A stretch of 64,000 bases of DNA from Phreatobacter sp. Its GTDB lineage: Bacteria > Pseudomonadota > Alphaproteobacteria > Rhizobiales > Phreatobacteraceae. The position numbers and the translations under genes are program-made. Every line of letters begins with the position of its first letter. Within the stretch, counting starts at the first letter, position 1. The DNA is taken from contig NZ_JALHMP010000017.1 of NCBI RefSeq assembly GCF_022843985.1, positions 32,270 through 96,269 on the forward strand, read 5' to 3'. The notes below the pieces were generated by a model, which saw only the letters and a program-made list of their open reading frames with translations, was not told the origin of the DNA and did no database searches. Below are positions 17,925 to 29,884 of the stretch, in pieces.

Positions 17925-18653
17925 TCAGGCGCCGAGCCAGGCCTCCAGCGCCGCATTGACCGCCGCCGGCTGTTCCAGCGTCGACAGGTGCCCGCAATCA
18001 GGCACGACCACCAGCCGCGATCCGGGAATGGCATCGGCCATGTCCTCCGACATGAAGCGCGGCGTGATCGCATCCTCCGCCCCCACCAGCACCAGGGTCG
18101 GGCAACGGATGGCGGAGAGTGCGGGCAGGAAGTCAGCCCGACCCATCACGGCACGCTGCTGGCGGATGAAACGCGCCGGACCGGTCTTTTCGGCCATGGT
18201 CCTGACCACGCTCTCCAGGGCCGCGTCGCCGAGGCGCCCGAGATGGACGAGCCGCGGCCAGAGAATGCCGTGAATGTCGTCGAAGCGACCGGTCTCGGCG
18301 AATTTGATCGCCACCTGCCGGATCTCGGTGTCTTCCGGCGCATCGGGACTGGCGCGTGTATCGAGAAGGGCGAGGCGCTCCACCCGCTGCGGCGCCTGCC
18401 GCATGACCTCCAGCGCCACGTAGCCGCCCATCGACAGGCCGGCGAGCGCGAATCGCGGCGGCGCGGCGGAGAGCAGCCGCCCGGCGATGCCGGCGATGGT
18501 CTCATCGCGCGCATGGTCGGCGATGGTGATGTCGCAGCGCCCGGCAAAGGCTTCGACCTGGGGTCCGAACAGTTCGACAGTGCAGTTGAGGCCGGGCACG
18601 AGAACGAGTGGCGGGCGCCCGGGGCCGGGCCGCGACGAGGCAGGAAGCGACAT
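17925..18653 (-). CDS. Alpha/beta hydrolase
   Basis: A 242-residue alpha/beta-fold hydrolase: opening PLVLVPGLNCT (oxyanion region), nucleophile elbow GLSMGG near residue 93, an acidic residue in VLVGAEDAITP, and the catalytic histidine in PDCGHLSTLEQP near the C-terminus. The full triad is present, so it should be an active esterase, lactonase or related enzyme; the substrate cannot be assigned. It ends 3 bp from the convergent small exported protein gene. Confidence 0.85.
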   Translation of the reverse strand: MSLPASSRPGPGRPPLVLVPGLNCTVELFGPQVEAFAGRCDITIADHARDETIAGIAGRLLSAAPPRFALAGLSMGGYVALEVMRQAPQRVERLALLDTRASPDAPEDTEIRQVAIKFAETGRFDDIHGILWPRLVHLGRLGDAALESVVRTMAEKTGPARFIRQQRAVMGRADFLPALSAIRCPTLVLVGAEDAITPRFMSEDMADAIPGSRLVVVPDCGHLSTLEQPAAVNAALEAWLGA

Positions 18654-18730
18654 GGTTCTGATCCTTCACCATGCGCCGCGAATCCCGCCCGACCGGCTGC
18701 GCCGGGAAGCGTTCGCACAGGTGACATTCG

Positions 18731-18758
18731 TTGACAATCAGCCAATTGAGACTATGTT
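18731..18758 (+). promoter_or_regulatory. Sigma-70 promoter upstream of rhlE
   Basis: TTGACA (18731-18736, consensus) is followed after 16 nt by TATGTT (18753-18758). The expected transcript would start near 18765 and carry a 5' untranslated region of about 150 nt before the rhlE ATG. The hydrolase gene starts divergently at 18653. Confidence 0.65.
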
Positions 18759-18916
18759 GCGCCGCGTCGAAGGTCGCTGCAAATGCCGGTCCTTCGCTGC
18801 ACTGTCCGTTCGGCCTCGTGGGTTCTAGGGGCCGCCACGCGCGAAAGCCGTTTCGCGCCTAACGCCTCAAGACATCGTCGCAAGACCCCGCCAGACCACA
18901 AGGACACTCTGACAAC

Positions 18917-20411
<1,495 letters not shown>

Positions 20412-20413
<2 letters not shown>

Positions 20414-20434
20414 CGTTGCGTAACGTCTAATTTT
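20412..20434 (+). terminator. Weak Rho-independent terminator overlapping the rhlE stop codon
   Basis: GACGTT, loop GCGT, AACGTC forms a perfect 6-bp stem directly followed by TAATTTTTA. The stem starts inside the rhlE TGA. Only half the pairs are GC, so strength is uncertain. Confidence 0.45.
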
Positions 20435-20527
20435 TACCTGCGATAAAGCATTATCGGGCTAGCCTCCCCGCTGAGGTCGGAAGGGCGGATCGGCATTTCC
20501 CTCCCGCCCAGCACAGGCTTGCCCCCG

Positions 20528-21580
20528 ATGGACAACCGCGACGAAATTGAGCGCAGCTACAGCTTCGGCGAGCTGGCGTTCTCTCAGATCAAGGGCCGCA
20601 GCTTGGCGGCCATGCCGCGCAACTACGAGATCTGGTACTGCTACGCGTCCGGCTACTATGCCGATCTGTCTGACGCGCTGAACATGGTCCTGTCCGAAAA
20701 GGGCAGCATTTCCCAGGAACAGCTCGATACGATCTACGATACCTTCCTCTCCCAGCACCGCATGGGCGAGAAGCTCGACGTGGTCGGCAACCGGGTCATG
20801 GACGAAATCGGCCACGTCATGTCGATGATCGATTCGGCCGCCGGTCAGGCAAATGCCTACGGCAACGACCTTGCCGGTGCCACCGCCCGGCTCGCCTCAG
20901 TCGGCTCGCCCGAGGGTGTCCGCACCATCATCGAGAACCTGATTCGCTCGACCCGCGAGATCGAGGCCAACAACAAGGCGCTGGAGCAGCGGCTGAAAGC
21001 CTCGCGCAGCGAGATCAAGCTTCTGCAGGACAATCTCGACGCGGTGCGGACGGAGTCGCTCACCGATCCCCTCACCTCTCTCGGCAATCGGAAATATTAC
21101 GACCAGTCGATTGCCAAGGCCGTGTCGCTCGCCAACAAGTCCGAGATGCCCCTGAGCCTGCTTGTCAGCGATATCGACCATTTCAAGAAGTTCAATGACA
21201 CGTTTGGCCATCTCACCGGTGATCAGGTGCTGCGCCTCGTGGCGCTCTCGCTGAAGCAGAACGTCAAGGGACAGGACCTCGCCTGCCGTTACGGCGGCGA
21301 GGAATTCGCCATCATCCTGCCCGACACGACGCTGCGCGCGGCCGTGACGGTGGCCGAGCACATCCGCCGCTCGGTCATGACCAAGGAACTGATCAAGCGC
21401 TCGACCAGCGAGAATCTCGGCCGCATCACCATATCACTGGGCGTCGCGAGCTTCCGTCCCGGCGACACCGTCGCCAGCCTGTACGAGCGCGCCGACCGCT
21501 GCCTCTATGCGGCCAAGCGCAACGGCCGCAACCGCGTCGTCTGCGAAACCGATCCGGAAGCCGAACTCAAGGTGGCTTGA
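20528..21580 (+). CDS. GGDEF-domain diguanylate cyclase
   Basis: A 350-residue soluble protein predicted to make cyclic di-GMP. The C-terminal GGDEF domain (about 175-345) has DPLTSLGNRKYYD, DIDHFKKFNDTFGH and an intact active site GGEEF at 256-260. The position of the inhibitory RxxD site reads K-G-Q-D (247-250), so product inhibition may be weakened. The N-terminal ~140 residues hold an alpha-helical region (RNYEIWYCYASGYYADLSD) and a coiled-coil linker at about 140-175, with no membrane segments. ATG 20528 is preferred over the upstream TTG. It overlaps the convergent TfoX-like gene by 14 bp at its end. Confidence 0.92.
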   Translation: MDNRDEIERSYSFGELAFSQIKGRSLAAMPRNYEIWYCYASGYYADLSDALNMVLSEKGSISQEQLDTIYDTFLSQHRMGEKLDVVGNRVMDEIGHVMSMIDSAAGQANAYGNDLAGATARLASVGSPEGVRTIIENLIRSTREIEANNKALEQRLKASRSEIKLLQDNLDAVRTESLTDPLTSLGNRKYYDQSIAKAVSLANKSEMPLSLLVSDIDHFKKFNDTFGHLTGDQVLRLVALSLKQNVKGQDLACRYGGEEFAIILPDTTLRAAVTVAEHIRRSVMTKELIKRSTSENLGRITISLGVASFRPGDTVASLYERADRCLYAAKRNGRNRVVCETDPEAELKVA

Positions 21581-21926
21581 CCGGCCGGCGGGGTCGCGCG
21601 CGATCCGCCCTGAGACCGGCCTGCCAAGCCAGGTTCGCCCAGCGCCTCAAGGCGTCCTCGTCGTCGAAACAAGCCTCCGGCATGCGGCGATAGCTGCCGA
21701 CCGTCGTCTCACCCCGGCGTGTTGCATAGACAAAGGGCGTCAGGCCCTCCGCGACAAATGTCGGGGCGCTTTCGGCATCACATTTCAGGAAAATTTCGCC
21801 GCTGATCGAAAGCGCGAAGACCACGCCGGCGCGGTAGATGGCATGGCCGGAAAACATGCGGCGGATCGTAACGGGCGCGAAGGGTGCGAAGAGATCCACG
21901 AGGACATCGGGATCGGTCGGCGCCAT
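21567..21926 (-). CDS. TfoX/Sxy N-terminal domain protein
   Basis: A 119-residue protein matching the TfoX N-terminal domain: VTIRRMFSGHAIYRAGVVFA, the GEIFLKCD strand, and the SYRRMPEACFDD motif. In gammaproteobacteria Sxy/TfoX activates competence genes; the short alphaproteobacterial forms lack the C-terminal domain and their role is unclear. ATG 21926 starts 3 bp after the sufA stop codon; GTG 21932 would overlap it. It is probably cotranscribed with sufA. Confidence 0.8.
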   Translation of the reverse strand: MAPTDPDVLVDLFAPFAPVTIRRMFSGHAIYRAGVVFALSISGEIFLKCDAESAPTFVAEGLTPFVYATRRGETTVGSYRRMPEACFDDEDALRRWANLAWQAGLRADRARPRRPVKPP

Positions 21927-21928
21927 TG

Positions 21929-22306
21929 TCACACCGTGCCGAGAGCCTCGGGCCTGGCCGGCGTCAGGGCAATCGATTCGCCGCAGCCGCAGGCCGAGGT
22001 CTGGTTCGGGTTGTTGAACACGAACTTGGCCGACAGCTTATCGGTAACGTAGTCCATCTCGGTGCCGAGGAGATAGAGCACCGCCTTGGCGTCGATGAAG
22101 ACGCGCACGCCCCGATCCTCGACGATCTCGTCGAATTTAGCCGGGGCATCAACGAATTCCATCGTATATTCCATCCCGGCGCAGCCGCCCTTGGTGACGC
22201 CCACGCGCAGTCCCGACGTATCGTGGCCGGAGGCCTGAACGAGTTCCTTCACCCGATCGGCAGCGGATTGGGTCAGGCGCATGGCCTGCATTCTGGGCAA
22301 GGGCAT
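21929..22306 (-). CDS. sufA: Iron-sulfur cluster assembly accessory protein, A-type (SufA)
   Basis: A 125-residue A-type carrier that accepts clusters from SufBCD and passes them to apoproteins. The three conserved cysteines are present: GGCAGMEY in the middle and C-G-C-G-E-S near the C-terminus. A short N-terminal extension (MPLPRMQA) precedes the core. It is separated from sufT by 104 bp that contains a plausible promoter, so it may also be transcribed on its own. Confidence 0.92.
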   Translation of the reverse strand: MPLPRMQAMRLTQSAADRVKELVQASGHDTSGLRVGVTKGGCAGMEYTMEFVDAPAKFDEIVEDRGVRVFIDAKAVLYLLGTEMDYVTDKLSAKFVFNNPNQTSACGCGESIALTPARPEALGTV

Positions 22307-22360
22307 CTTGGTCTCCGAAGGCGCCCGGATTCAAGGTCCGGCGTTCAAAGCGCAGGTCTG

Positions 22361-22389
22361 ACTATAGACAGTGCCGCGTCCGAGTTAAA
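22361..22389 (-). promoter_or_regulatory. Possible promoter of sufA
   Basis: On the minus strand TTTAAC (22389-22384) and TATAGT (22366-22361) are 17 nt apart, 55 bp upstream of the sufA start. The -10 box is good, the -35 weak. No iron-regulator palindrome is seen here. Confidence 0.4.
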
Positions 22390-22410
22390 TCCCTCTTGCC
22401 GCCCGCGGCA

Positions 22411-22782
22411 TCACCACATGTTGAGGGCGACACGGGCCTCGTCGGACATGCGGCTCTGGTCCCAAGGCGGGTCAAAGGTGATCGTCACCTTGGCCTCGGA
22501 GACCCCCGGCACGCTGGCAACGGCATTCTCGACCATGCCGGGCAGTTCGGCGGCTGCCGGGCACGACGGCGAGGTCAGCGTCATGTCGATGGCGACCTTG
22601 CGCGCATCATCGATATCGACCCGGTAGATGAGACCGAGTTCGTAGATGTCGGAGGGGATCTCCGGATCGTAGACCGACTTCATGGCCGCGACGATGTCGT
22701 CGGTCAGACGGTCCAGCTCTTCCGGCGGGATGGCGTTGGTATCACCACCGACGGTGGTGTTGAGGGTCTGGGTCTCGTCCAT
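22411..22782 (-). CDS. sufT: SUF system protein SufT (MIP18/DUF59 family)
   Basis: A 123-residue protein with the MIP18/DUF59 core: VYDPEIPSDIYELGLIYRVD, the TSPSCPAA loop with the conserved cysteine, and the C-terminal FDPPWDQSRMSDEAR. Members assist Fe-S cluster maturation of target proteins. The start at 22782 lies 42 bp after the sufS stop; an upstream in-frame start at 22812 is less likely because it nearly abuts sufS. Confidence 0.9.
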   Translation of the reverse strand: MDETQTLNTTVGGDTNAIPPEELDRLTDDIVAAMKSVYDPEIPSDIYELGLIYRVDIDDARKVAIDMTLTSPSCPAAAELPGMVENAVASVPGVSEAKVTITFDPPWDQSRMSDEARVALNMW

Positions 22783-22824
22783 CGGGTTCAAGGTCCGTGG
22801 GTCAGGGTCCAAGGCAGCAATGCC

Positions 22825-24081
22825 TCAGCCGAAGAGAGATTGGGCCTTGAGGAGGGCTTCCGCAAGACGGTCCACCTCATCGGTCGTGTTGTAAAGACCG
22901 AAAGAGGCGCGGCAGGTCGAGGTCACGCCATATCGCTGAAGCAGCGGCTGGGCGCAATGGGTTCCCGCCCTGACCGCGACACCGTAGCGGTCGATGACGG
23001 TGGCGACGTCGTGGGCATGGGCCCCCTTCATCTCGAAGGAGACGATGGCGCCCTTGTCCCGGGCAGTGCCGAAGATGCGCAGGGAGTTGATCGCCCCGAG
23101 CCGCTCATGGGCATGGCGGACCAGGCTGTCCTCATGGGCGCGGATCGCCGTACGGCCGATCGAGCGCATGTAGTCGAGCGCCGCGCCAAGGCCGATGGCC
23201 TGGACGATGGCCGGGGTCCCGGCCTCGAAGCGGTGCGGCGGATCGTTGTAGGTGACGCCCTCGGTGGTGACGACCGAGATCATCTCGCCGCCGCCATTGT
23301 AGGGCGGCATCCGCTCCAGCAGCTCCTTCTTGCCGTAGAGAACACCGATGCCGGTCGGCCCATAGACCTTGTGACCGGTGAAGACGTAGAAATCGGCGTC
23401 GATGTCCTGGACGTCCACCTCCATATGGACGCAGGCCTGCGACCCGTCGACCAGCACCGGGATGCCGCGCGCATGCGCCAGCCGGATGCACTCCTTGATC
23501 GGCACCACGGTGCCAAGCGCATTCGACATGTGGGTCAGCGCCACCATCTTGACGCGCGGGCCAAGCAGCTTCTCGAACTCGTCGATGAGGAAATTCCCCT
23601 CCTCATCGATCGGGGCCCAGACCAGCTTCGCCCCGCGCTTCTCGCGGTGGAAGTGCCAGGGGACGATGTTGGAGTGATGCTCCATGATCGACAGGACGAT
23701 CTCGTCGCCCTCGCCAATCACCAGCCCGCCGAAGGAGGCTGCCACCAGGTTGATCGCCTCGGAAGCGTTGCGGGTGAAGACGATCTGGTCGACCGACGGC
23801 GCGTTCAGGAAGGCGCGCACGCTCTCGCGTGCCGCTTCATAGGCCTCCGTCGCCGCATTGGCGAGGTAGTGGAGCCCGCGATGCACATTGGCATATTCGC
23901 TCTCGTAGGCATGGGAGATGCGGTCGATCACCGCCCGCGGCTTCTGCGCCGAGGCGGCATTGTCGAGATAGACGAGGTCCTTGCCGTAGGGCTTCAGCGC
24001 CAGGGCGGGGAAGTCCTTGCGGATGAGATCGACATCATAGCCGCCGTTTGCGACCGCCGGATGCTGGCCTGAAGGGGTCAT
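22825..24081 (-). CDS. sufS: Cysteine desulfurase SufS
   Basis: A 418-residue group II cysteine desulfurase that removes sulfur from cysteine to feed SufBCD. Visible are YLDNAASAQKPRAVID near the N-terminus, the PLP lysine in TGHKVYGPTG, and the catalytic cysteine in RAGTHCAQPLL (the usual motif is RAGHHC). It starts 3 bp after the sufD stop. SufE is not nearby. Confidence 0.95.
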   Translation of the reverse strand: MTPSGQHPAVANGGYDVDLIRKDFPALALKPYGKDLVYLDNAASAQKPRAVIDRISHAYESEYANVHRGLHYLANAATEAYEAARESVRAFLNAPSVDQIVFTRNASEAINLVAASFGGLVIGEGDEIVLSIMEHHSNIVPWHFHREKRGAKLVWAPIDEEGNFLIDEFEKLLGPRVKMVALTHMSNALGTVVPIKECIRLAHARGIPVLVDGSQACVHMEVDVQDIDADFYVFTGHKVYGPTGIGVLYGKKELLERMPPYNGGGEMISVVTTEGVTYNDPPHRFEAGTPAIVQAIGLGAALDYMRSIGRTAIRAHEDSLVRHAHERLGAINSLRIFGTARDKGAIVSFEMKGAHAHDVATVIDRYGVAVRAGTHCAQPLLQRYGVTSTCRASFGLYNTTDEVDRLAEALLKAQSLFG

Positions 24082-24084
24082 GGC

Positions 24085-25437
24085 TCAGCTCCTCGCGCGC
24101 ATCCAGTCGGTCACCGAGGTCAGCATGGCCTCGCGCAGTTCCTCGACGACGGCGAGCGGTCCCGCGCCGAAATCCTCGATCGCCTCGCGGGCGAAAGCCT
24201 CCACCAGCAGTGCCTCGGCCTCCTTGTGCGGGATGCCGCGCGCCTTCAGGTAGAACATCAGGTCGGCATCGAGTTCGCCGCAGGTGCAGCCATGGGCGCA
24301 GGCGACATCGTCGGCGAAGATCTCGAGTTCGGGCTTGTTGTCCATCGACGGACCTTCGGCCAGCATGATCGTCTGGCTCATCATCCGCCCGTCAGTCTTC
24401 TGGGCGACCGGCTGGACGATGATCTTGCCCTGGAAGACGCCGTGGGCCTCGCCGTCGAGGATGTGCTTGAAGGTCTCGCGACTCTGGCAATGAGGCACGG
24501 CGTGCTCCATCACCAGCGCCGTATCGGCATGCTGGCGGCCCTTGAGCATCGACACGCCGCGCAGCGTCACGTTGGAATGCTCTCCGGCGAAGCGCACGAA
24601 GAGCTGGCTGCGCGACACCGCGGCACCTGTCGTGAGGGTCAGCGAGTCGAAATGCGCCTCGGCACCGACGCTCGCCTCGAGGGTGGCGAGGTGCAGGGCC
24701 TGGTCGCCCTCGACCTGGCGCCGCCCGTGCTCGAGCGTCGCCCCGTCGTGCACCACCACCTGCATGACGACATTCTTCTGGTACTCGACGCCGGCCGGCC
24801 CGCAATGGGTCTCGACGATCCCGGCCGAGGCCCCGGCCCCCACCACAACGACGACGCGCGACGTGACGAGGCGCGGCGCGCCGTCCGAGGTGATCGAGAC
24901 GAGGTCTAGGGCATGGCCGAGCTCGGTGCCCGGCGCCACCTCGATCAGCAGGCCGTCGGTGAGGAAGGCATTGTTGAGCGCGAAGGCGATATTGGCGCGC
25001 GTCGCCGGCTGCCCGGTCACCAGCGCCGCGATCTCCGGCCGCTGTGCCATGGCCGCGGCGAGGTCCGACACGGTGACGCCCTCGGGGAGCGCCCCGCCAT
25101 CGGCGAGGTCCGGCACATGGAAGCCGTCGACCAGGACGATGCGGCTGCCGCCGACCCGCTTTAGCCGGCCGAGGGCGACCTTCGCCGCCAGCAGGACTGA
25201 GGCGTCAGGTGCGACGGCCAGCGGCCGCGCCTCGCGCATGAGGACGCGCAGGTCGGTATATTTCCAGTCCTCGACGCGCCGATGCGGCAGCCCGCTGGCC
25301 TCGAAGCGCGCAAAACCGTCGATTCGCAGGCCCTCGAGCGCGGCGCTGGTTGGCCTGCTGTCGCGGAGGGCACCGAAAGCACCGATCAGAGCCTGTTCGG
25401 CAGGGGTTCGGATGGGGGTAATGGCGTTCATGACCAT
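24085..25437 (-). CDS. sufD: Fe-S cluster assembly protein SufD
   Basis: About 450 residues, the SufB paralogue that forms the SufBC2D scaffold. C-terminal signature segments are intact: FKHILDGEAHGVFQGKI, the DNKPELEIFADDVACAHG block with its conserved acidic and histidine residues, and LKARGIPHKEAEALL. The start is placed at ATG 25437; GTG 25443 overlapping the sufC stop and ATG 25431 are alternatives. The overlap implies translational coupling with sufC. Confidence 0.93.
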   Translation of the reverse strand: MVMNAITPIRTPAEQALIGAFGALRDSRPTSAALEGLRIDGFARFEASGLPHRRVEDWKYTDLRVLMREARPLAVAPDASVLLAAKVALGRLKRVGGSRIVLVDGFHVPDLADGGALPEGVTVSDLAAAMAQRPEIAALVTGQPATRANIAFALNNAFLTDGLLIEVAPGTELGHALDLVSITSDGAPRLVTSRVVVVVGAGASAGIVETHCGPAGVEYQKNVVMQVVVHDGATLEHGRRQVEGDQALHLATLEASVGAEAHFDSLTLTTGAAVSRSQLFVRFAGEHSNVTLRGVSMLKGRQHADTALVMEHAVPHCQSRETFKHILDGEAHGVFQGKIIVQPVAQKTDGRMMSQTIMLAEGPSMDNKPELEIFADDVACAHGCTCGELDADLMFYLKARGIPHKEAEALLVEAFAREAIEDFGAGPLAVVEELREAMLTSVTDWMRARS

Positions 25438-25439
25438 GC

Positions 25440-26201
25440 TCACGCGGCCTTGCCGACGATATCGGCATAGCCCTTGGCCTCGAGTTCGAGGGCGAGTTCC
25501 GGGCCGCCTGTCTTGATGATACGCCCGGCCGACAGCACATGGACCACGTCCGGCTTGATGTAGTCGAGCAGGCGCTGGTAATGCGTGATGACGACAAAGC
25601 CGCGGTCGGGCGAGCGCATGGCGTTGACGCCGTCGGCGACGATCTTCAAGGCGTCGATGTCGAGGCCGGAATCAGTCTCGTCGAGAATGGCCAGCTTCGG
25701 CTGAAGCAGCGCCATCTGCAGGATCTCGTTGCGCTTCTTTTCGCCGCCGGAAAAGCCGACATTGACCGAACGCCGCAGCATGTCCTGCGAGATGCCGAGT
25801 TCCTTGGCGCGCCCGTTGACCAGCTTCATGAATTCCGGCGTCGGCATGTCGTCGAGGCCGTTCTTGCGGCGCTGCGCGTTCAAGGCCGCCTTCAGGAAGG
25901 TCATCTGGCCGACGCCGGGGATCTCGATCGGATACTGGAAGGCCAGGAACAGGCCCTTGGCGGCCCGCTCGTCGGGCGAGAGCTCCAGAATGTTCTCGCC
26001 GTCGAGCAGCGCCTCGCCATTCGTCACTTCATAATCCTCGCGTCCCGCAAGGACATAGGACAGCGTCGACTTGCCCGAACCGTTCGGGCCCATGATGGCG
26101 GCGACCTGGCCCTTTTCGACGGTCAGATTGAGGCCGTTGAGGATCTGCTTGTCTTCTTCGGCGAGCTTGGCGGTCAGGTTCTTGATTTCGAGGAGCGACA
26201 T
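25440..26201 (-). CDS. sufC: Fe-S cluster assembly ATPase SufC
   Basis: A 253-residue ABC-type ATPase of the SufBC2D scaffold. Walker A is GPNGSGKST, the signature is FSGGEKKR, Walker B ends LAILDETDSGLD, and the H-switch is in VITHYQRL. It has no membrane partner, as expected for SufC. It lies 70 bp downstream of sufB. Confidence 0.96.
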   Translation of the reverse strand: MSLLEIKNLTAKLAEEDKQILNGLNLTVEKGQVAAIMGPNGSGKSTLSYVLAGREDYEVTNGEALLDGENILELSPDERAAKGLFLAFQYPIEIPGVGQMTFLKAALNAQRRKNGLDDMPTPEFMKLVNGRAKELGISQDMLRRSVNVGFSGGEKKRNEILQMALLQPKLAILDETDSGLDIDALKIVADGVNAMRSPDRGFVVITHYQRLLDYIKPDVVHVLSAGRIIKTGGPELALELEAKGYADIVGKAA

Positions 26202-26271
26202 GGGGTGGTCCTTGCGATCACGGACGGGCCGCGCCGGCGCGGCGAAAAGGAGCGGGGGTGGGTCGGCTGGA

Positions 26272-27744
<1,473 letters not shown>

Positions 27745-27795
27745 GGCCTTCTCCTCACATCCACGCGGCTTCAAGGGCCGCAGGTTGGCATTCCG

Positions 27796-28950
27796 TCACG
27801 CGGCGCGTGCCGCGATCGTTCTCGCGTGAGCGGCGAAAGCCGTCACGAACCGTTCCACATCAACGCGCGTCGTCGTCCAGCCAAGGCTCACCCTGAGCGC
27901 CGAGCGGACTTCCGTCACCGAAAGTCCCATCGCCGCCAGCACGTGGCTGGGAGCGATTTTTCCGGAGGCGCAGGCCGACCCGGTCGACACCGAAAGACCA
28001 GCAAGATCGAGGGCGATCACCGTGGTCTCGCCATCAAGGCCCGGATGGACCGTCAGGCTCGTATTGGGCAGACGCTCCGCTGACAAGCCGACGACCCGGC
28101 TCGACTCCGAAATAGTGACGATTTCGCGTTCCAGCCAGTCGCGGAGTGCGGCAAGACGTTGCAGCTCGGCAGCCATGTCCGGGACCAGCGCCGCGGCCGC
28201 GGCACCGAAGCCGGCAATGCCGACGATATTCTCGGTCCCGGCCCGCCGGCGACCCTCCTGGCCGCCGCCACGCACCAGCGGCGGGAAAAGGACGGCCTCC
28301 GACGCGGTGACGATGGCACCGACGCCCTGCGGACCGCCGATCTTGTGGGCCGACACGAAAAACGCATCGCAATCGAGCCGGGCGAGATCGAGCGGCATCT
28401 TGCCGAGCGCCTGCACGGCATCGACGACCAGCGCCGCTCCGTGGGCGCGGCACAGCGCGGCGATCTCCGCCAGCGGCTGGACGACGCCGGTCTCGTTGTT
28501 GGCCGCCATCACGGCGACGAGGGCCCGCCCCCCCTCGGCAGCGAGGAGATCGGCGAGACGGGCAAGATCGACGCGGCCCGTGCCGTCCACCGGACAGACA
28601 GAAATGGCCCCGGCGGCGAACCGGCCACCGGCCAGCACGCAGGAATGCTCGACGGCCGACACGATCAGGCGAGAAAACGGATCCGGCGCGCCATGAGGCG
28701 CGACGAAGCCGGGTGTCAGCAGGGTAGCGGCGGCCTCGCTGCCGCCGGAGGTGAAGGTGACGCAGCGCGGATCGGCCTGCACCAGGGCCGCGACCGATCG
28801 GCGCGCCTCCTCGACGATGCGACGGGCCGCGCGCCCGTCCCGATGCACCGCAGAGGCATTGCCCGTGACGTCCAGCGCCGCAACCATGGCCGCGCGCGCT
28901 TCGGGGCGAAGCGGCGTCGTGGCATTGTGGTCGAGATAGACGCGGGTCAT
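27796..28950 (-). CDS. Cysteine desulfurase, NifS/IscS-like
   Basis: A 384-residue group I desulfurase: YLDHNATTPLRPEA at the N-terminus, the PLP lysine in SAHKIGGPQGVG, and the catalytic cysteine in GSACASGK. The start at 28950 is the conserved beginning; upstream in-frame codons look untranslated. It heads the suf operon and lies just downstream of an Irr-type palindrome. Together with sufS this gives two desulfurases in one operon, as in other Hyphomicrobiales suf loci. No IscR/Rrf2-type regulator gene is present between it and sufB. Confidence 0.93.
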   Translation of the reverse strand: MTRVYLDHNATTPLRPEARAAMVAALDVTGNASAVHRDGRAARRIVEEARRSVAALVQADPRCVTFTSGGSEAAATLLTPGFVAPHGAPDPFSRLIVSAVEHSCVLAGGRFAAGAISVCPVDGTGRVDLARLADLLAAEGGRALVAVMAANNETGVVQPLAEIAALCRAHGAALVVDAVQALGKMPLDLARLDCDAFFVSAHKIGGPQGVGAIVTASEAVLFPPLVRGGGQEGRRRAGTENIVGIAGFGAAAAALVPDMAAELQRLAALRDWLEREIVTISESSRVVGLSAERLPNTSLTVHPGLDGETTVIALDLAGLSVSTGSACASGKIAPSHVLAAMGLSVTEVRSALRVSLGWTTTRVDVERFVTAFAAHARTIAARAA

Positions 28951-29060
28951 CGGGGAGAGGCCCTGTCGGAAAAACTTGGCATTGGATGTCGGGTTCGTGC
29001 TATAGGCCCGTCCCCGAACCGCCAAACTCGGCCAGACCCCCTGAGGGCCGGCGGGAAGGC

Positions 29061-29079
29061 GTTTAGAATTATTCTAAAC
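29061..29079. promoter_or_regulatory. Irr/ICE-type iron-responsive operator
   Basis: A perfect 19-bp palindrome with nine-base arms around one central base (core TTTAGAATTATTCTAAA) lies between the divergent desulfurase/suf and hydrolase genes, 111 bp upstream of the desulfurase start. It matches the known rhizobial Irr (ICE) box of the form TTTAGAA-N3-TTCTAAA. Each strand carries TAGAAT within it, so the operator may overlap a -10 box. Irr binds such sites under iron limitation, and suf genes are known targets in this order. Confidence 0.8.
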
Positions 29080-29181
29080 TCTAGAGTTGCCCTGCCGCCC
29101 TGTCAAGGTCGGAACTCCATCGAAATCGCCGTCAACCGGAGGGTTTCAATGTCGAATGGGGCCCCATGACGAGGATTATCC

Positions 29182-29838
29182 ATGCCTGAAGTCATCTTCA
29201 ACGGTCCGGCAGGCCGGATCGAAGGGCGCTATCATCCCGCCAAGGTCCGTTCCGCCCCCATCGGCATCGTGCTGCACCCGCACCCCCAGTTCGGCGGCAC
29301 GATGAACAACCAGATCGTCTACAATTGCTACTATCAGTTCGTGAACCGCGGCTTCTCCGTTCTGCGTTTCAATTTCCGCGGTGTCGGTCGCAGCCAGGGT
29401 GCCTTCGACCACGGCGTCGGTGAATTGTCGGATGCAGCCGCGGCGCTCGACTATGCCCAGGCGATCAATCCGGAGGCACGAACCTGCTGGATCGCCGGCT
29501 TCTCCTTTGGCGCCTGGATCGGCATGCAGCTCCTGATGCGCCGTCCCGAGGTCGAGGGCTTCATCTCCATCGCCCCGCCGGCCAACCTCTACGATTTCTC
29601 CTTCCTCGCGCCCTGCCCCTCCTCCGGCCTCATCGTCCATGGCGACAAGGATGCGGTGGTGCCGCTGACGGCCGTCCAGGGCCTCGTCGAGAAGCTGAAG
29701 ACGCAGAAGGGCATTATCATCGAGCAGCAGGTGGTGCCCGGCGCCAACCACTTCTTCGAGAACACCGTCGACCCGCTGATGGAGATCGTCGGCGGTTATC
29801 TCGACAAGCGGCTGGGGAAACAGGACGCGGCGGAGTGA
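29182..29838 (+). CDS. Alpha/beta hydrolase
   Basis: A 218-residue hydrolase of the type opening with GRIEGRYHPAK and GIVLHPHPQFGGTMNN. The nucleophile elbow is GFSFGAW near residue 113, with an acidic residue in HGDKDAVVP and histidine in GANHFFE. All three triad residues are present. Homologues are conserved in alphaproteobacteria but of unknown substrate. It is divergent from the suf operon and shares its regulatory region. Confidence 0.88.
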   Translation: MPEVIFNGPAGRIEGRYHPAKVRSAPIGIVLHPHPQFGGTMNNQIVYNCYYQFVNRGFSVLRFNFRGVGRSQGAFDHGVGELSDAAAALDYAQAINPEARTCWIAGFSFGAWIGMQLLMRRPEVEGFISIAPPANLYDFSFLAPCPSSGLIVHGDKDAVVPLTAVQGLVEKLKTQKGIIIEQQVVPGANHFFENTVDPLMEIVGGYLDKRLGKQDAAE

Positions 29839-29884
29839 GACGGCGCTTGCGGGGTCGTCCGACTCCGCTTAAAGCCCGGGGCTT

